NCBI GenBank assembly: GCA_002803225.1
Contig: NXFV01001413.1
Span: 1 to 14,985 of the forward strand
Source of the DNA: Gamarada debralockiae
Lineage: Eukaryota > Ascomycota > Leotiomycetes > Helotiales > Hyphodiscaceae
Length of the DNA stretch: 14,985 nt
Reading direction: 5' to 3'
Below the pieces are notes generated by a model. It did no database searches, was not told where the DNA came from, and was given only the letters and a program-made list of their open reading frames with translations. The position numbers were made by a program, and so were the translations under genes. Of this stretch, positions 1 to 9,452 are shown piece by piece. Position 1 is the first letter of the stretch. Each line of letters begins with the position of its first letter.

Positions 1-1436
1 CACTTAACTAAGACATCCATTGTAAAAAGCACCCGGTCAATCGCTGCATTATGCCCTTGGGTTTCAAGTGTCGCCCGGTAGAATAGTTAAAGGAATCTAT
101 AGATTATACGAAGCTGTTCTTAATCTTTTGGGGTAAGGAAATCCTCCTCAAGGTCATCAATATATGCTTTGGTATAAGTATTAATAGCAGCTTCCATAGA
201 CTTCTCAAGAGCAACGAGAAGCATTAAAAACCAGCTATTCCACCTCGTACGATTATCAAGAGGGACACCTCTGCCCGCAAATGCTTTAAACTCAGCCTCT
301 CGTTAAGGGGAACTGCCGCTATGGACAATTATATTGTAAAGCTGGCCAAGAGGGCCAAGAAGCCGGAATTTTGCCTTCTTATCTTCCACTATAAGTACTT
401 GTAGTCCTCCTACAAGTACATCTTTGTCGTATGACTTAAGTTCTTCGGGTTTAAGAGAGTCGTAAAAAAGAAAGGCTTGTATAGCAAGGTTAATAATATG
501 CCCTGTATAACGGATCCGCTAGTGTTCAGCATCCCACTCTATTTCCTCCTTTTTAAGCAAAAAGTCTTCGATTTCCCGGCAAAGAGTATCGTTTGTACTT
601 GAATTATCACTAATAACTGCCCCAAGCTTTTATATGATACTATAATCCTTAAGAACAGGAAGTAGAACCTTAAATTGCTCTTCCCCCGAGTAGCCTACGA
701 CTTCACGAAGACCAAGAAGAGCCCTAATAAGACTATCCTCCTTATTAACAAACTATAAAACAATCCCAAGAAGAAGCTATCCCCCTGGCGCTGTCCAAAT
801 ATCAACTAAAAGGTGGATACTCGAGATTGCTGATTGGAGCTTTCGTCGTACGATATCCTAATAATAAAGCCAAGAGTCTAAGACCTTCTTTCTAACTATA
901 AAATACGCTGTAATAACAAAGTCCTTTGATTCTGGATTTAGTGCTTGACAGAGAACGTGAAGCTTAGGCCATTCAACAGCTCGAAAAGCGAGGTTCCACA
1001 CGACGATCAAGGATACTAAAGCCTCGTTAATCATATCCGGATTAAGGTATTTCCGGAGAACGAGACGATCGATCTTATTTGTTTGATTAGACGACTTTGC
1101 TTTAAGATATAACTGTTGTAACTAAGCTAGTACTTTAGTTTGAAGCTTACTAGGCCCAGTTTCAATAGTAATACTATGCTTACTCTATAAATGTCTCCTA
1201 AAATTCGTACTCACATAAGTAGAATAAGTGACTTGAGGGGGTTTATAGTGAAGGTAGTATCGTTTGTTTTGATCTTTGTCTCCTTGTGTCTCACGAGAGT
1301 GCGGAATCCATGTTGCAAGAGTAGTACGGCCTCTGCCCCTACTTTTTTGAGTCGCCCGGGTCTCAGTATCAGCTGATTGAAGTGATTCTTGAGTAATTGA
1401 ATCCGAAAAAGCGCTTGAATCTGCTTCAGAAGCCAT
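1..1436 (-). pseudogene. hAT transposase, 3'-incomplete, 10 in-frame stops
   Basis: Reading the minus strand from the ATG at 1434-1436 gives one continuous frame to position 1, interrupted only by stops at 1185-1187, 1122-1124, 858-860, 777-779, 753-755, 630-632, 519-521, 303-305, 120-122 and 87-89. hAT hallmarks appear in order: an N-terminal BED-finger-like stretch ending in NFRRHL then SKH; RIRYTGHIINLAIQAF near 460-515; DNRTRWNSWFLML near 210-250; and a motif around IDRVLFTMDVLVK at the window edge. The C-terminal dimerisation region is off-window. Two finger cysteines are now Tyr (TAC/TAT), and the RIRC usual in this family reads RIRY. These changes fit TpG to TpA, and most stops fit CAG/CAA to TAG/TAA or TGG to TAG, as RIP would leave. 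Identification is from memory of the family. Confidence 0.85.
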
Positions 1437-2636
1437 ATTGAGCAATGAATTATCAAAAATCATTGTAAGAGAACTAAAAAATAAGAGAAATAGATAAAAG
1501 TAGCGGTGAGGGGTAAGACGTGGGACGGTTATTAGTAAGCAATCGATTGGCAATCGATTGCGATTATGATCGAATACCTTATGTAATACTATCGGCAATC
1601 GATTGCTTACTAATAATCGCCGATTAAAAACCGCACTGAGCTCCAATGAATTATATTCCAAGACGAAACGAACAGCGAATCGTTTATACACTTCATCCAC
1701 GGTCAAGGAGTAGTCTGGAGATCCAACTAAGGCATGAGAGTCTTGAGAAAGTCCCAGTATCGCATAGATCTTATCCCGGCCATCTGAGGCCAACGATTTC
1801 CCAGTCATATAGAGTTCCTGCAGAAGTGTGCGACGTTTCCAAGCACGAGGACGAAGATAGATGTTACCCAGAGTGATTGGGTCTCCATAAAGCTCAATTC
1901 CTTCTTCACGTATCAAAAGCGTCCAATACGTGGCATGGAGAGATATTAGTGATGCGAAGAAGTGCTTCACCACATCATGCTTGACAGTATGCTGACCACA
2001 CACGAACAGGACTTCCCTCGCAGCTACCATCTCCTGAATTATCCACACTCGCTTCCACCAGCTGCGTCGTAAGAGATGATCAACAGCTCTCCACTCCCTT
2101 GAGAATGTATGCTCCCTAATAATGCGGCGCACCCAATCCTGGTCCTGCGATTCTCGTAAGAAGATGCCCATGAAATCCCATGCCAGACCGCTATCATGAG
2201 ACTCCGGTCCAAGCCAGACAGTGACTAGAGTCGCCTTCTGGTAAATGGAGTACATTCGCAGTACTTGCTCACTGCGCTCGAAGAGATTGTGCTGATCGAT
2301 GCACAACGAATCCACCCAAAGTGGGATATGGCTGAATGTATGGCCGCGCCAGGCTTCGAGTGCCGCTGACAGGTTCGCGCCTATCGCTACTTCGGTGTTA
2401 TTAACTCTGATGGTATAGTTTTGAGAAGCGTCAATTTCGGAGAAAAGACTTTGGTCGTTCCAAGCATAGGAGAGTGCGTAGAATACGGGAGCCTTGTCGA
2501 GAGACACGTGGACAAGAGTATATTCCGCAGGGCCGCTAGAGCTGTTCAATACAAGAAGACGGATCTCGTCTTGCGAGAGTGGAATCATTGCCGGTTTAAT
2601 TTGGGATAATATCTGCTCTAAACGTTGCATCTTCAT
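1185..2636 (-). CDS. HET-domain (heterokaryon incompatibility) protein, truncated and fused to hAT transposase N-terminus
   Basis: The minus frame is open for 483 codons from the ATG at 2636, which has A at -3; the frame extends 7 codons upstream but without an ATG. Numbering from the upstream edge of the frame, HET-domain motifs are FYALSYAW (59-66), PLWVDSLCIDQHN (112-124), SEQVLRMYSIYQKA (129-142), VTVWLGPE (145-152), RRSWWKRVWIIQE (197-209) and SDGRDKIYAILGL (291-303). HET domains act in non-self recognition and programmed cell death after hyphal fusion. Family members usually continue for hundreds of residues with variable C-termini. Here native sequence seems to end near residue 340, where the inferred hAT terminus begins. 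Residues 341-407 are translated transposon leader, and 408-490 are the transposase N-terminus. Whether this chimera is expressed is unknown; the HET core itself looks undamaged. Confidence 0.85.
   Translation of the reverse strand: MKMQRLEQILSQIKPAMIPLSQDEIRLLVLNSSSGPAEYTLVHVSLDKAPVFYALSYAWNDQSLFSEIDASQNYTIRVNNTEVAIGANLSAALEAWRGHTFSHIPLWVDSLCIDQHNLFERSEQVLRMYSIYQKATLVTVWLGPESHDSGLAWDFMGIFLRESQDQDWVRRIIREHTFSREWRAVDHLLRRSWWKRVWIIQEMVAAREVLFVCGQHTVKHDVVKHFFASLISLHATYWTLLIREEGIELYGDPITLGNIYLRPRAWKRRTLLQELYMTGKSLASDGRDKIYAILGLSQDSHALVGSPDYSLTVDEVYKRFAVRFVLEYNSLELSAVFNRRLLVSNRLPIVLHKVFDHNRNRLPIDCLLITVPRLTPHRYFYLFLLFFSSLTMIFDNSLLNMASEADSSAFSDSITQESLQSADTETRATQKSRGRGRTTLATWIPHSRETQGDKDQNKRYYLHYKPPQVTYSTYVSTNFRRHL
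1526..1619. repeat. Subterminal inverted repeat with three CAATCGATTG palindromes in the hAT element
   Basis: Arms 1526-1549 and 1596-1619 are inverted copies, 23 of 24 bases matching, around a 46-base loop. The 19-base core ATTAGTAAGCAATCGATTG is perfect. The 10-base palindrome CAATCGATTG occurs at 1540-1549, 1551-1560 and 1596-1605. Repeats of this kind near hAT ends often bind transposase; that role is inferred here. Confidence 0.75.
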
Positions 2637-4157
2637 AGTGGCCGAAGTTTTGATCAATACAAAAGCAAGTTCGGGTCATGAGCTGTGATTGGTGCTTGAT
2701 GCAAGCTTACTAAATGTAGGTAATCCAATGAGAAAACAAAACCCGGCCTCTGGCCACTTTTCCTAGTCAAACCAAGCCGGATACTCTTAAGTCCACCACC
2801 GAAGGGAAAATGCATATCCGACCCCAACATGGTAAAGCCGTAGATGTCGACGCTCTTGCATCGCAAGGGAGTAAGCCGCCCAGCGGCGATAACTGATGTT
2901 CGATCGAGGACGAGCAGAGACGTTCGCCCACGAGCAAGCATAATCGATGTTCAGACTTAGACGAGTAGCGCTTACAAGCAAGGAGGGCAAGTCTTGGAAG
3001 TGGATCTCTGTCACGTTCCCCGGCAGGTACGCACCACTGAACATGGTCCGGCCCAGAGGCGACTGACTAGTCAAGTGATGATCCGGCGGCCAGCTAAGCG
3101 AGACAGCTACATTGAAACAGCGCGCTGCGACAATAACAACTATCACTTCTATGATGTGACAATATCGATTCTGATCTCCGCGATTAATTGAGGGTTAATT
3201 CAATATATCGTTATTGCTATAACTCTTCTCCTTAAGTTAGGAAATAATTTTAGCAGTAATCTTGTTTACAGAAAAAAAAAAGCCTTCTAGATGTTAGGTG
3301 GAAAGTTAACGCTAGCGCTGCTATAGTTGTGTTGTGAAGTCAGCTGAGTGCCAGTTCTTGAGCAGCTGGAAATTCTCTGTCATGGTTGATGGGAGAAGTT
3401 TGGGGGTCCCGCGAAGTTGGAATAAGCCTTTTTAGGGCGCATCTTTGGGGCTTGGACGCTAAACGCTTGCTAAAAATTACCCCGCACGCCTGAAACTTTA
3501 ATGTCGCCCCACTAGACCCGAACGTTCTCTTCCTTTCATTATTATGGGACTTCTTTGCTCATGAAATGAAGCATTTCTCTCTCGTATCATCCGCCGCTGA
3601 TACTGCGCAAGTACTGCTACAAAGCTCCCAAGGCCAGACGCGGTATCAAGTCGACGAACGCATTGCATTGGCCGGATTCTTCCCTGTGTCAGGTCTGCAG
3701 AAAAGTCGGAGGGGGTACCATGGTACAACACTGCGAAAAGCCTAACTGTTTCGAGGAGCGCCGCTATACCCCCACCGCTGTATTACGAGCCAGCCAATCC
3801 CTGCGTTCAAATCATGCAGAATGTACGCTGTACCGATATGCCATCTTCTGTCCTAACGTCCGTGTTGGGTTGATGGGTGACTTCCGCGGTGAAGTTATTT
3901 ACATTAGGCAGACTTCGACACTCCATGGGTAAGCAAAGCAGGGCACAGTTACAGCGCCTGGGTGTCTATTTATTAAACGTCAAGTCTAATACTCCCTGCA
4001 AGGTCGGGATGATCATCCGTCAATATATATATCGAAGAAAGCGCAGAAAAATCAAATGGCCTTCGCCCAAGGCATATCAGCTCCATTTGACCTCTTGAGG
4101 CTCCCCGATCCTATTGTCAATTTCTTATTCAAACCAAACTTGAGCACGTAGGCAACG
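2637..4157. other. About 1.5 kb without a recognisable gene
   Basis: This stretch lies between the divergently oriented HET gene (minus) and the MFS pseudogene (plus), so it should hold both promoters. I see an A-run near 3271-3281 and a 12-base palindrome GTACCATGGTAC at 3715-3726. Minus-strand open frames of 95 and 119 codons at 2654-3146 and a plus frame at 3663-3932 match no family I know and have no supporting structure. Confidence 0.6.
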
Positions 4158-5877
4158 ATGTCGGGAAAGCTTCAGAACCCGAGCCCGTCAGTGATAGAAA
4201 CTTCAGCCCTATAATAAGTAAGGGAGGCGAAGGAGTTCATCGCCCTTATTCCTCAACAGAGCAGGCACCCTCTAGACCCCCTCGTAAGTTTTCCTCCCCT
4301 ATCACTCGTTCTTCAAACAATGATCTCGTTCACACTGAATGCAGAACTGGCCTATGAGCAAGAAACTGAAGATCCTAGCGGTTATCAGTCTTACAACTTT
4401 TGCGGGCTTTTCTACATGTCTTGCTGGCCAACTACAAGTCGTCCCGCAGTTGAAACTGTACAATGTCACGACTAACCAAATGGCATATCAGGTATGTCTG
4501 GTTGTTCTAGAGTCGTTAGCAACGTACGTTTCTGATAAGGTGTAGAACTCTGCAAGCTCGGCAGGAATGACTACAGGAGGGTTCTTCTTTTTCCCACTCT
4601 CTCATGTTATCGGTCGCAGCTCGGCCATTTTCTGTTCTCTCGTCGGCACTCTCTTCAGTCAGATCTGGGCGTCTCTTATGATTCATTCGAATGAATTTAA
4701 CGGTTTTATAGTTTTGAGATTCTTTTGCGGCTTCTTTGGTTCAACTACAGGAGTGTTGGGTCCTAGCATTCTTGTTGATCTATTTTCCCTTCCTCAATGG
4801 GGAAGAGCCTTTACTGTCTTCCACTGGTGCTTTGATTTTGGCACAGTTGCTGGCCCCACAGCAAGCGCGTTTATTGATGCCAAAACCTCATGGACGAATG
4901 CACACAAATAGACGACTGGATTGGTTGGCTTTGCTCTCATTATGGTTTTCCTTTTTCTTCATGAGACCTCTTGGAACAGAGGACCAGGAGCTGAGAACGT
5001 ATCGCTGCCCACACTGTCCATCGCAAATCGGGTCGCTACATTCCTCCCTGGCAGTAAGGTGACTCTGAAATTATCTTTTGCCTAGACAGTGAGTGTACTC
5101 GCGACTTGACGTCTCTCGATGCTGACATGGAACTAGATGAAAATCACCAAGACTCCCTTTCTCGTCGTGGTGTCTCCGGTCACTTTGGTGCTAAGTGTCT
5201 TATGCTACTTCACTTTGGTTTCTACGTTGCTATGAATTCACTCTCTCCTGTCTTCCTGCAAAAGCTGGTTAAAGCTGGAGGATATGGTTTCACAGTAAAG
5301 CAAAATGCGGAATGTGAGTCCATATTATTTCATTCCTTCACAACCTCAAGTTACCACCTCAAGTAACACCGGCTCTGTTCATAGTTTCCTTCGGCCATTG
5401 AGTCGGCATAGTCATCGCCCTACTATACGGCCAATTCCTCTCTGACCGCCTCCCCCTCCACCTCTGTAACAGCTTTGGCAACGGAATATAGAAGCCAGAA
5501 TACCGCCTTCACGCCCCCTGGATTCCCAGTCTAATTTTCAATCCCATCGGACTAGGTCTCTTTTGGGCTAGACTTCAGTACCATCTTTCCTGGGGGATTC
5601 TCGCCCTCGGTCAAGTCTTCGTGACGTTCAACTACCTGGCAATCGCACTGATCACGGTGAACTACATCAGTAAGTGCTTTACCCACAATTCAGCTGAAGC
5701 CAGAATTGCTGTAAATGTGTTTAGAGTAGACTTTGGTTTGAATGTCGCTTTATATAAAGCAGTGGGTTGTTGCCGTTTCGGTTGGTTGGGCGTACGGCAT
5801 AATGGCCCTCATTGAGCTGTTTAGTTTTCTGTTCGTTTGTGCTGCTGATGTGGAAATGTCATCAGATCCGTGAGTAG
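4158..5877 (+). pseudogene. Major facilitator superfamily (DHA1-like) transporter, decayed
   Basis: Translated pieces in order give a typical fungal MFS carrier. An N-terminal hydrophilic part leads to QNWPMSKKLKILAVIS (4342 on) and the first membrane helix. An intron (GTATGT...TGTAG, 4492-4545) follows codon CAG, then come GMTTGGFFFFPLSHVIGRSS, helices with VLGPSILVDLF, and FHWCFDFGTVAGPTASAF. A second intron (GTGAGT...CATAG, 5314-5384) joins QNAE to FSFGH. The C-terminal half contains LLYGQFLSDRLPLH and FVTFNYLAIALITVNYIS. Breaks: Trp codons read as stops at 4909-4911 (TAG), 5399-5401 (TGA) and 5489-5491 (TAG); further stops at 5083, 5107 and 5134; frameshifts near 4330, 5200, 5760 and 5850. 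The end at 5877 follows the last restored frame. Substrate unknown; families like this move drugs, polyamines or other small molecules across the plasma membrane. The N-terminal ATG at 4158 is uncertain. Confidence 0.8.
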
Positions 5878-7470
5878 ACGTGGGGGAGACTGGGTTTGAG
5901 CGAGGAGGGTGAGAGGGTTGTGGAGGCAAAGCGGAAGAAGACGGATACAGAAAATGTGCCAGTGCGCATTCCTGAGAAATAAAAGACGGCAAGTTCTGAC
6001 AAACAGAGCGACCAAGGCATTAGCCCAGATCAGGTTTAATCAAGACCAGGTCGAGGTACAACTCACTTGTCTGGACTCTGGAAGCTTCTCTTCTAAAGTC
6101 CGAATCGAAGTGTCATTCAGGTTAAAGTCGAACAGCCAAACTGAGAAAGTCCGCATTTTTAATTCTGCCACATCTCAGGGCTCATCAAGCTTGTACACAT
6201 GATTCAGAGTATTAAATCGCTCTCTTTCTATGAAAGAATGGAAACTTGACAGAAATCGAGATTTCGAGATCATCGAGGCCTCATTGTTGGGTAATACCTA
6301 AGACTAATACAGTAGTGGTAATAATAGTGGCAATCAGGGGTGGCGAAGCTTATAAATACACTGGCTCATACCCTGTAGGAATAAGCTAGAAGCTTCTAAA
6401 TAGGGAGGCAAATGGGGTATATATAGGGGTCGTGGAACCTGTAGTGTAGAAAGTCAGTCAAGTTAATACATGTAATTTGAACCGGAAACTCAGAAAAGCC
6501 AAGATTGAATTTCTCCAAGTCGACTCGAGGTTAAATGACCCTATTATCCCTCTATCAAAACTGGACTACCTCAGCGTGCTCCATTTTGAGTATAAGTGTC
6601 TGCTTCCATGAGTCTCTGTTTCCATCAACTTACAATGTCGGATACTCAACATACAGAAACGCAACCACTCTGTAACTAGCATTTCCTAAGACGAGCCTCT
6701 CTACCTTTACCTCGTCTGCAGCAGCTGGCCTCAAGTGAAGCCACTCTGGAAATCTATGAGTTGTGTTGGAATAAGTAATCAGTGACTCTGGTTTTAGGCA
6801 ATATACGACATATATTGTATCACGTGACTTAGAGATCACTCGATTGGTATATGTTCTATAAGTAATAGGGAGATTGCTATATATAAGTATAGACTACTGT
6901 ACTTGGTTTGTTCGTTAGTATCGTCGCAAAGCTTTAATAATCAACTTGGTCACTCCTTATTCCTGCCTTCTCGTCCGTCACGTGACAATATTACAAGAAG
7001 CTGAGAGTTCAGTGGTCGACCAGTGCATGATTCGAGAGAGGCGGCGTTGAAAGCAGGGATTTGAAAACAGAAAATCTCTCAATTGGGTCTAAACTCATCA
7101 GTCGAATGAGTAAAGGAATGAAGGAGATAGACAACAGCGTACAAAAAAACTAAAGAGTCCCTGTCGTATTAACAGGAAGCCTACCTCCGGGTTGTAACAT
7201 TGCCAAGTTTATGATTAAATGCAACGGCCCAAACCAACGAAAGGGCCACATTGTAAATGATTGAGCCGAAAACCTATTCCCGAGGTTATGCGGGATGGGG
7301 TAGTCAAGGGAAAGACAGTAGGAGTCTCGTTCGGAACGAAGTTCGGACCGACGAGGCACGTGTAGGATGATGCTTGTTTTTCTTAACAATTGCATGATGA
7401 TTTCTCAGCAAAAGTTTCTTTCAGCTCCATCGAGTTGTCCAGTCTAAAATAAGCGAGGATTTGGGTTTGG
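5878..7470. other. Intergenic stretch, no gene recognised
   Basis: About 1.6 kb. Open frames here are under 100 codons and show no motif. A TATATATA tract near 6420 and CACGTGAC boxes near 6823 and 6978 resemble generic promoter elements, but no transcript start can be assigned to them. No transposase remnant was recognised on either strand. Confidence 0.5.
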
Positions 7471-7480
7471 TTGGCGGGTC

Positions 7481-7804
7481 CGGCTAATGATTCCCGCCAC
7501 CCCCTTGGCGGATGGCCAGGTTCAAACCACCAAACTTCATGACCTTATATCTCAACCAAGCTACGAGATTGTCGTGCCCGATGCCTATCTCCTCAGGGGG
7601 GATCCCAACGAGCCCTTTCCGGTCGGGGGAACGGGGGGAACGGGGGAACCCCTAACCCCCCTTTCGTCGGGCCTAAGGGCGGTCTTTCCATAGTAGAAGT
7701 GGCAAGTTGATGCCTGAAAAATCAATGTTAAGGCATGAAGTCAAAATTTGGATGCAGGGGGCCTGGCCGTCCGCAGGGGACGGGGGCCCGGGAATCATTA
7801 GCCG
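7481..7804. mobile_element. MITE-like element with about 40-bp imperfect inverted ends
   Basis: The ends are a perfect 16-base inverted repeat, CGGCTAATGATTCCCG at 7481-7496 and its complement at 7789-7804. Similarity continues inward with small indels to GGATGGCCAGG (left) and GGACGGCCAGG (right, complement), making arms of about 40 and 43 bases. Outside the 16-mers both sides also show a GGCGG-like block, so the true ends may lie about 10 bases further out. The middle is GC-rich with runs of 5-6 G followed by C runs (7625-7662) that could fold. No transposase and no clear target duplication was found. Confidence 0.6.
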
Positions 7805-7962
7805 AATTTCCGCCGAGAGACTCTTTCCGCAAACTTGCTTCGCGTCCTGATCCCCGGGAACCAATTACTATACTGCTGCAATTCAGGGCGCATAACATTT
7901 CAACATATTGATTCTGTCCTATCAGATAGCTCTTAAAATTATATACATCAAACTTGCCACTT
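7697..7962. repeat. Inverted repeat pair AAGTGGCAAGTTGATG / CATCAAACTTGCCACTT
   Basis: AAGTGGCAAGTTGATG (7697-7712) recurs inverted at 7946-7962 with a single extra base. The pair overlaps the right part of the 7481-7804 element, so the two cannot both be simple unnested insertions. One may be a nested or composite element. No flanking duplication was found. Confidence 0.45.
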
Positions 7963-8561
7963 TTCAGAAAGATCTTGCCGTTATCTCCTAGCTTTGTGTC
8001 AAGGCCTCAACTGAAATCTCCTTAGGGGCGAATGATTTCTTGCAACACCTTGTGTCAAATCTGCATGCTTGTTATTATCTTTCCTCACTTTAAAATCTCT
8101 TTAGGATATTTATTTCGCTCTGCTTTTTCTTTAACTTGCTCGCATCGGTTTTCCACTACTAGAAATCCGGACACTCCGTTAAAGCTTCGCACTGACCATC
8201 CACAAAGCTTCTTTCGACTTACACCACTTTTGTATCGCCTCCGAGAATCCAGACAACACAGATTCATTGCAGTAGGTTCGTTTTCTGGAGATATTTACTT
8301 CTTTCAAAGCTTATTTCTTATGAATGAAGGTTTTGCTGGGAATATACAAGGTATCTTTCAACTCAAATCACAAAATGCTGGTCCACTCAGTTCTACACCT
8401 CTTCTACTTCCCTCGATTATACCAAGGAGACTTCTCTCCAACCGACCTATTAGTACGGGTTTGTTCCAAACTCTTCTTATACGCTTTCCAAATCCCCCCA
8501 AAGCGTCGTCAAAGATCTATATTTTCTCGCAGTGCCATGATCCGGACGAAGATCTGCCAGA
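7963..8561. other. Upstream region of the 2EXR gene
   Basis: A pyrimidine-rich stretch of about 600 bases directly before the 2EXR-domain gene, probably promoter and 5' leader. A 198-codon plus frame runs through it and past the 2EXR start in another frame, but its translation has low-complexity Ser/Pro/Leu composition and no domain, so I do not call it a gene. Confidence 0.5.
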
Positions 8562-9452
8562 ATGTCTTCCCGCTCACTCCCAATTGAGAGTGACTCTCTC
8601 AACTCTGCCAGAAGCAGCATCTCCATAGTGACCGATAGTGATGCCGCAGACTTGGACGCTTTCGAGCTCTTCCCGAAACTCCCCTTAGAACTACGGCTGA
8701 AGATTTGGAGGTCAACATTCGTCCCGCGCACCGTTAAGGTCGAACTTACCTACCACTCTTACTCACAAGAGACGTTGATCAACAATACCGAAAATCCAAC
8801 GACGCTTTGGGTTAATAGAGAGAGCAGATCGGAAACCTTGCAACACTACTCGCTCTTGTTCACCAATATCTCCCAATCTCTGCTGTACTTTTGTTTCGAA
8901 ATCGACTCCTTGCTGGTGGATGCTAAAACAGCCTCGAACTTGTTTACTCGTTCAATCAATTTCGGCATCGTCAGACTCTCAGACCCAGAAGGCGCCAGTG
9001 CAATCCAATCACTTACCTTCGCCAAAGCTTCTTGGGATGGCACCATCTGCATGATATTCCAGCAATCTCTCGAGGAATTCCGAGAAAAGGTGTTGGAGAA
9101 CATAGAACGCCGTGAAGAACTCCAGCGGAGCTCGTCGCAAGAACTGGAAAAGCCTGTCTTTGTGGAGGAGGAATATGCAGGCGTCTACAAGGAGGATCTT
9201 CCTAAGAATGTCTTTGCCTTCCATAACTTGAAGGAGATTGTGTTTTGCGTTAGCGATGATGATACTGAGGGATTACGGCCAAATGAATTGTACTCGCCTC
9301 AGGGAAGGCAGCAATGTAAGACGGATTGGACGAATTTCTTTCGAACCATGCAAGGACTGTTTCCAGGTTGCAAGATACCTAGCATCGTTTTTCGTCAACC
9401 AGACGTCGCGGAAGTAACAGCGAGACCCCTTCCTATCGGTGCTGATATATGA
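8562..9452 (+). CDS. 2EXR-domain protein
   Basis: Intronless frame of 296 codons. After a Ser-rich N-terminus (1-33) comes the 2EXR signature: FELFPKLPLELRLKIWR (34-50), the basic PRTV stretch, then TTLWVNRESRSETLQHY (80-96). This F-box-like module is found in large numbers of filamentous-fungal proteins of unknown function. The middle has a charged, probably helical stretch (EEFREKVLENIERREELQ), and the C-terminal third keeps ordinary coding composition to the TGA. The ATG at 8562 has A at -3, and the domain begins soon after, so the start is plausible. The gene is undamaged, unlike most neighbours. No operon-like partner. Molecular function is not predictable. Confidence 0.85.
   Translation: MSSRSLPIESDSLNSARSSISIVTDSDAADLDAFELFPKLPLELRLKIWRSTFVPRTVKVELTYHSYSQETLINNTENPTTLWVNRESRSETLQHYSLLFTNISQSLLYFCFEIDSLLVDAKTASNLFTRSINFGIVRLSDPEGASAIQSLTFAKASWDGTICMIFQQSLEEFREKVLENIERREELQRSSSQELEKPVFVEEEYAGVYKEDLPKNVFAFHNLKEIVFCVSDDDTEGLRPNELYSPQGRQQCKTDWTNFFRTMQGLFPGCKIPSIVFRQPDVAEVTARPLPIGADI

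Larger units (their letters stand above)
1..1638 (-). mobile_element. hAT-type DNA transposon, 5' end and body, truncated by the window edge
   Basis: The body is a minus-strand hAT transposase pseudogene (1-1436). I place the transposase-proximal end at 1638: on the minus strand the sequence there reads CAGTGCGGTTTTTAATCGG, and CAGTG is a common hAT terminus. The 8 bases just outside (AGCTCCAA, 1639-1646) would be the target duplication, 8 bp being usual for hAT. Between the terminus and the transposase ATG lie three copies of the palindrome CAATCGATTG and a 24-bp inverted repeat, plausible subterminal transposase-binding sites. The other terminus is left of the window, so TIR pairing and duplication are untested. 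The element is surely defective. Confidence 0.8.

Noticed and set aside
2654..3146. Two minus frames (95 and 119 codons) upstream of the HET gene
   Set aside because: No conserved motif and no plausible start; probably promoter DNA.
3663..3932. Plus frame with a CxxC...HC...C pattern resembling a zinc-binding site
   Set aside because: Short, spacing fits no family I know, and there is no supporting structure; likely chance.
7519..7528. GGTTCAAACC, resembling a tRNA B box
   Set aside because: No matching A box, acceptor stem or cloverleaf around it; it lies in the MITE-like arm.
8032..8628. 198-codon plus-strand frame before and overlapping the 2EXR gene
   Set aside because: Ser/Pro/Leu-rich translation from pyrimidine-rich DNA, no domain, and it overlaps the start of a convincing gene in another frame.
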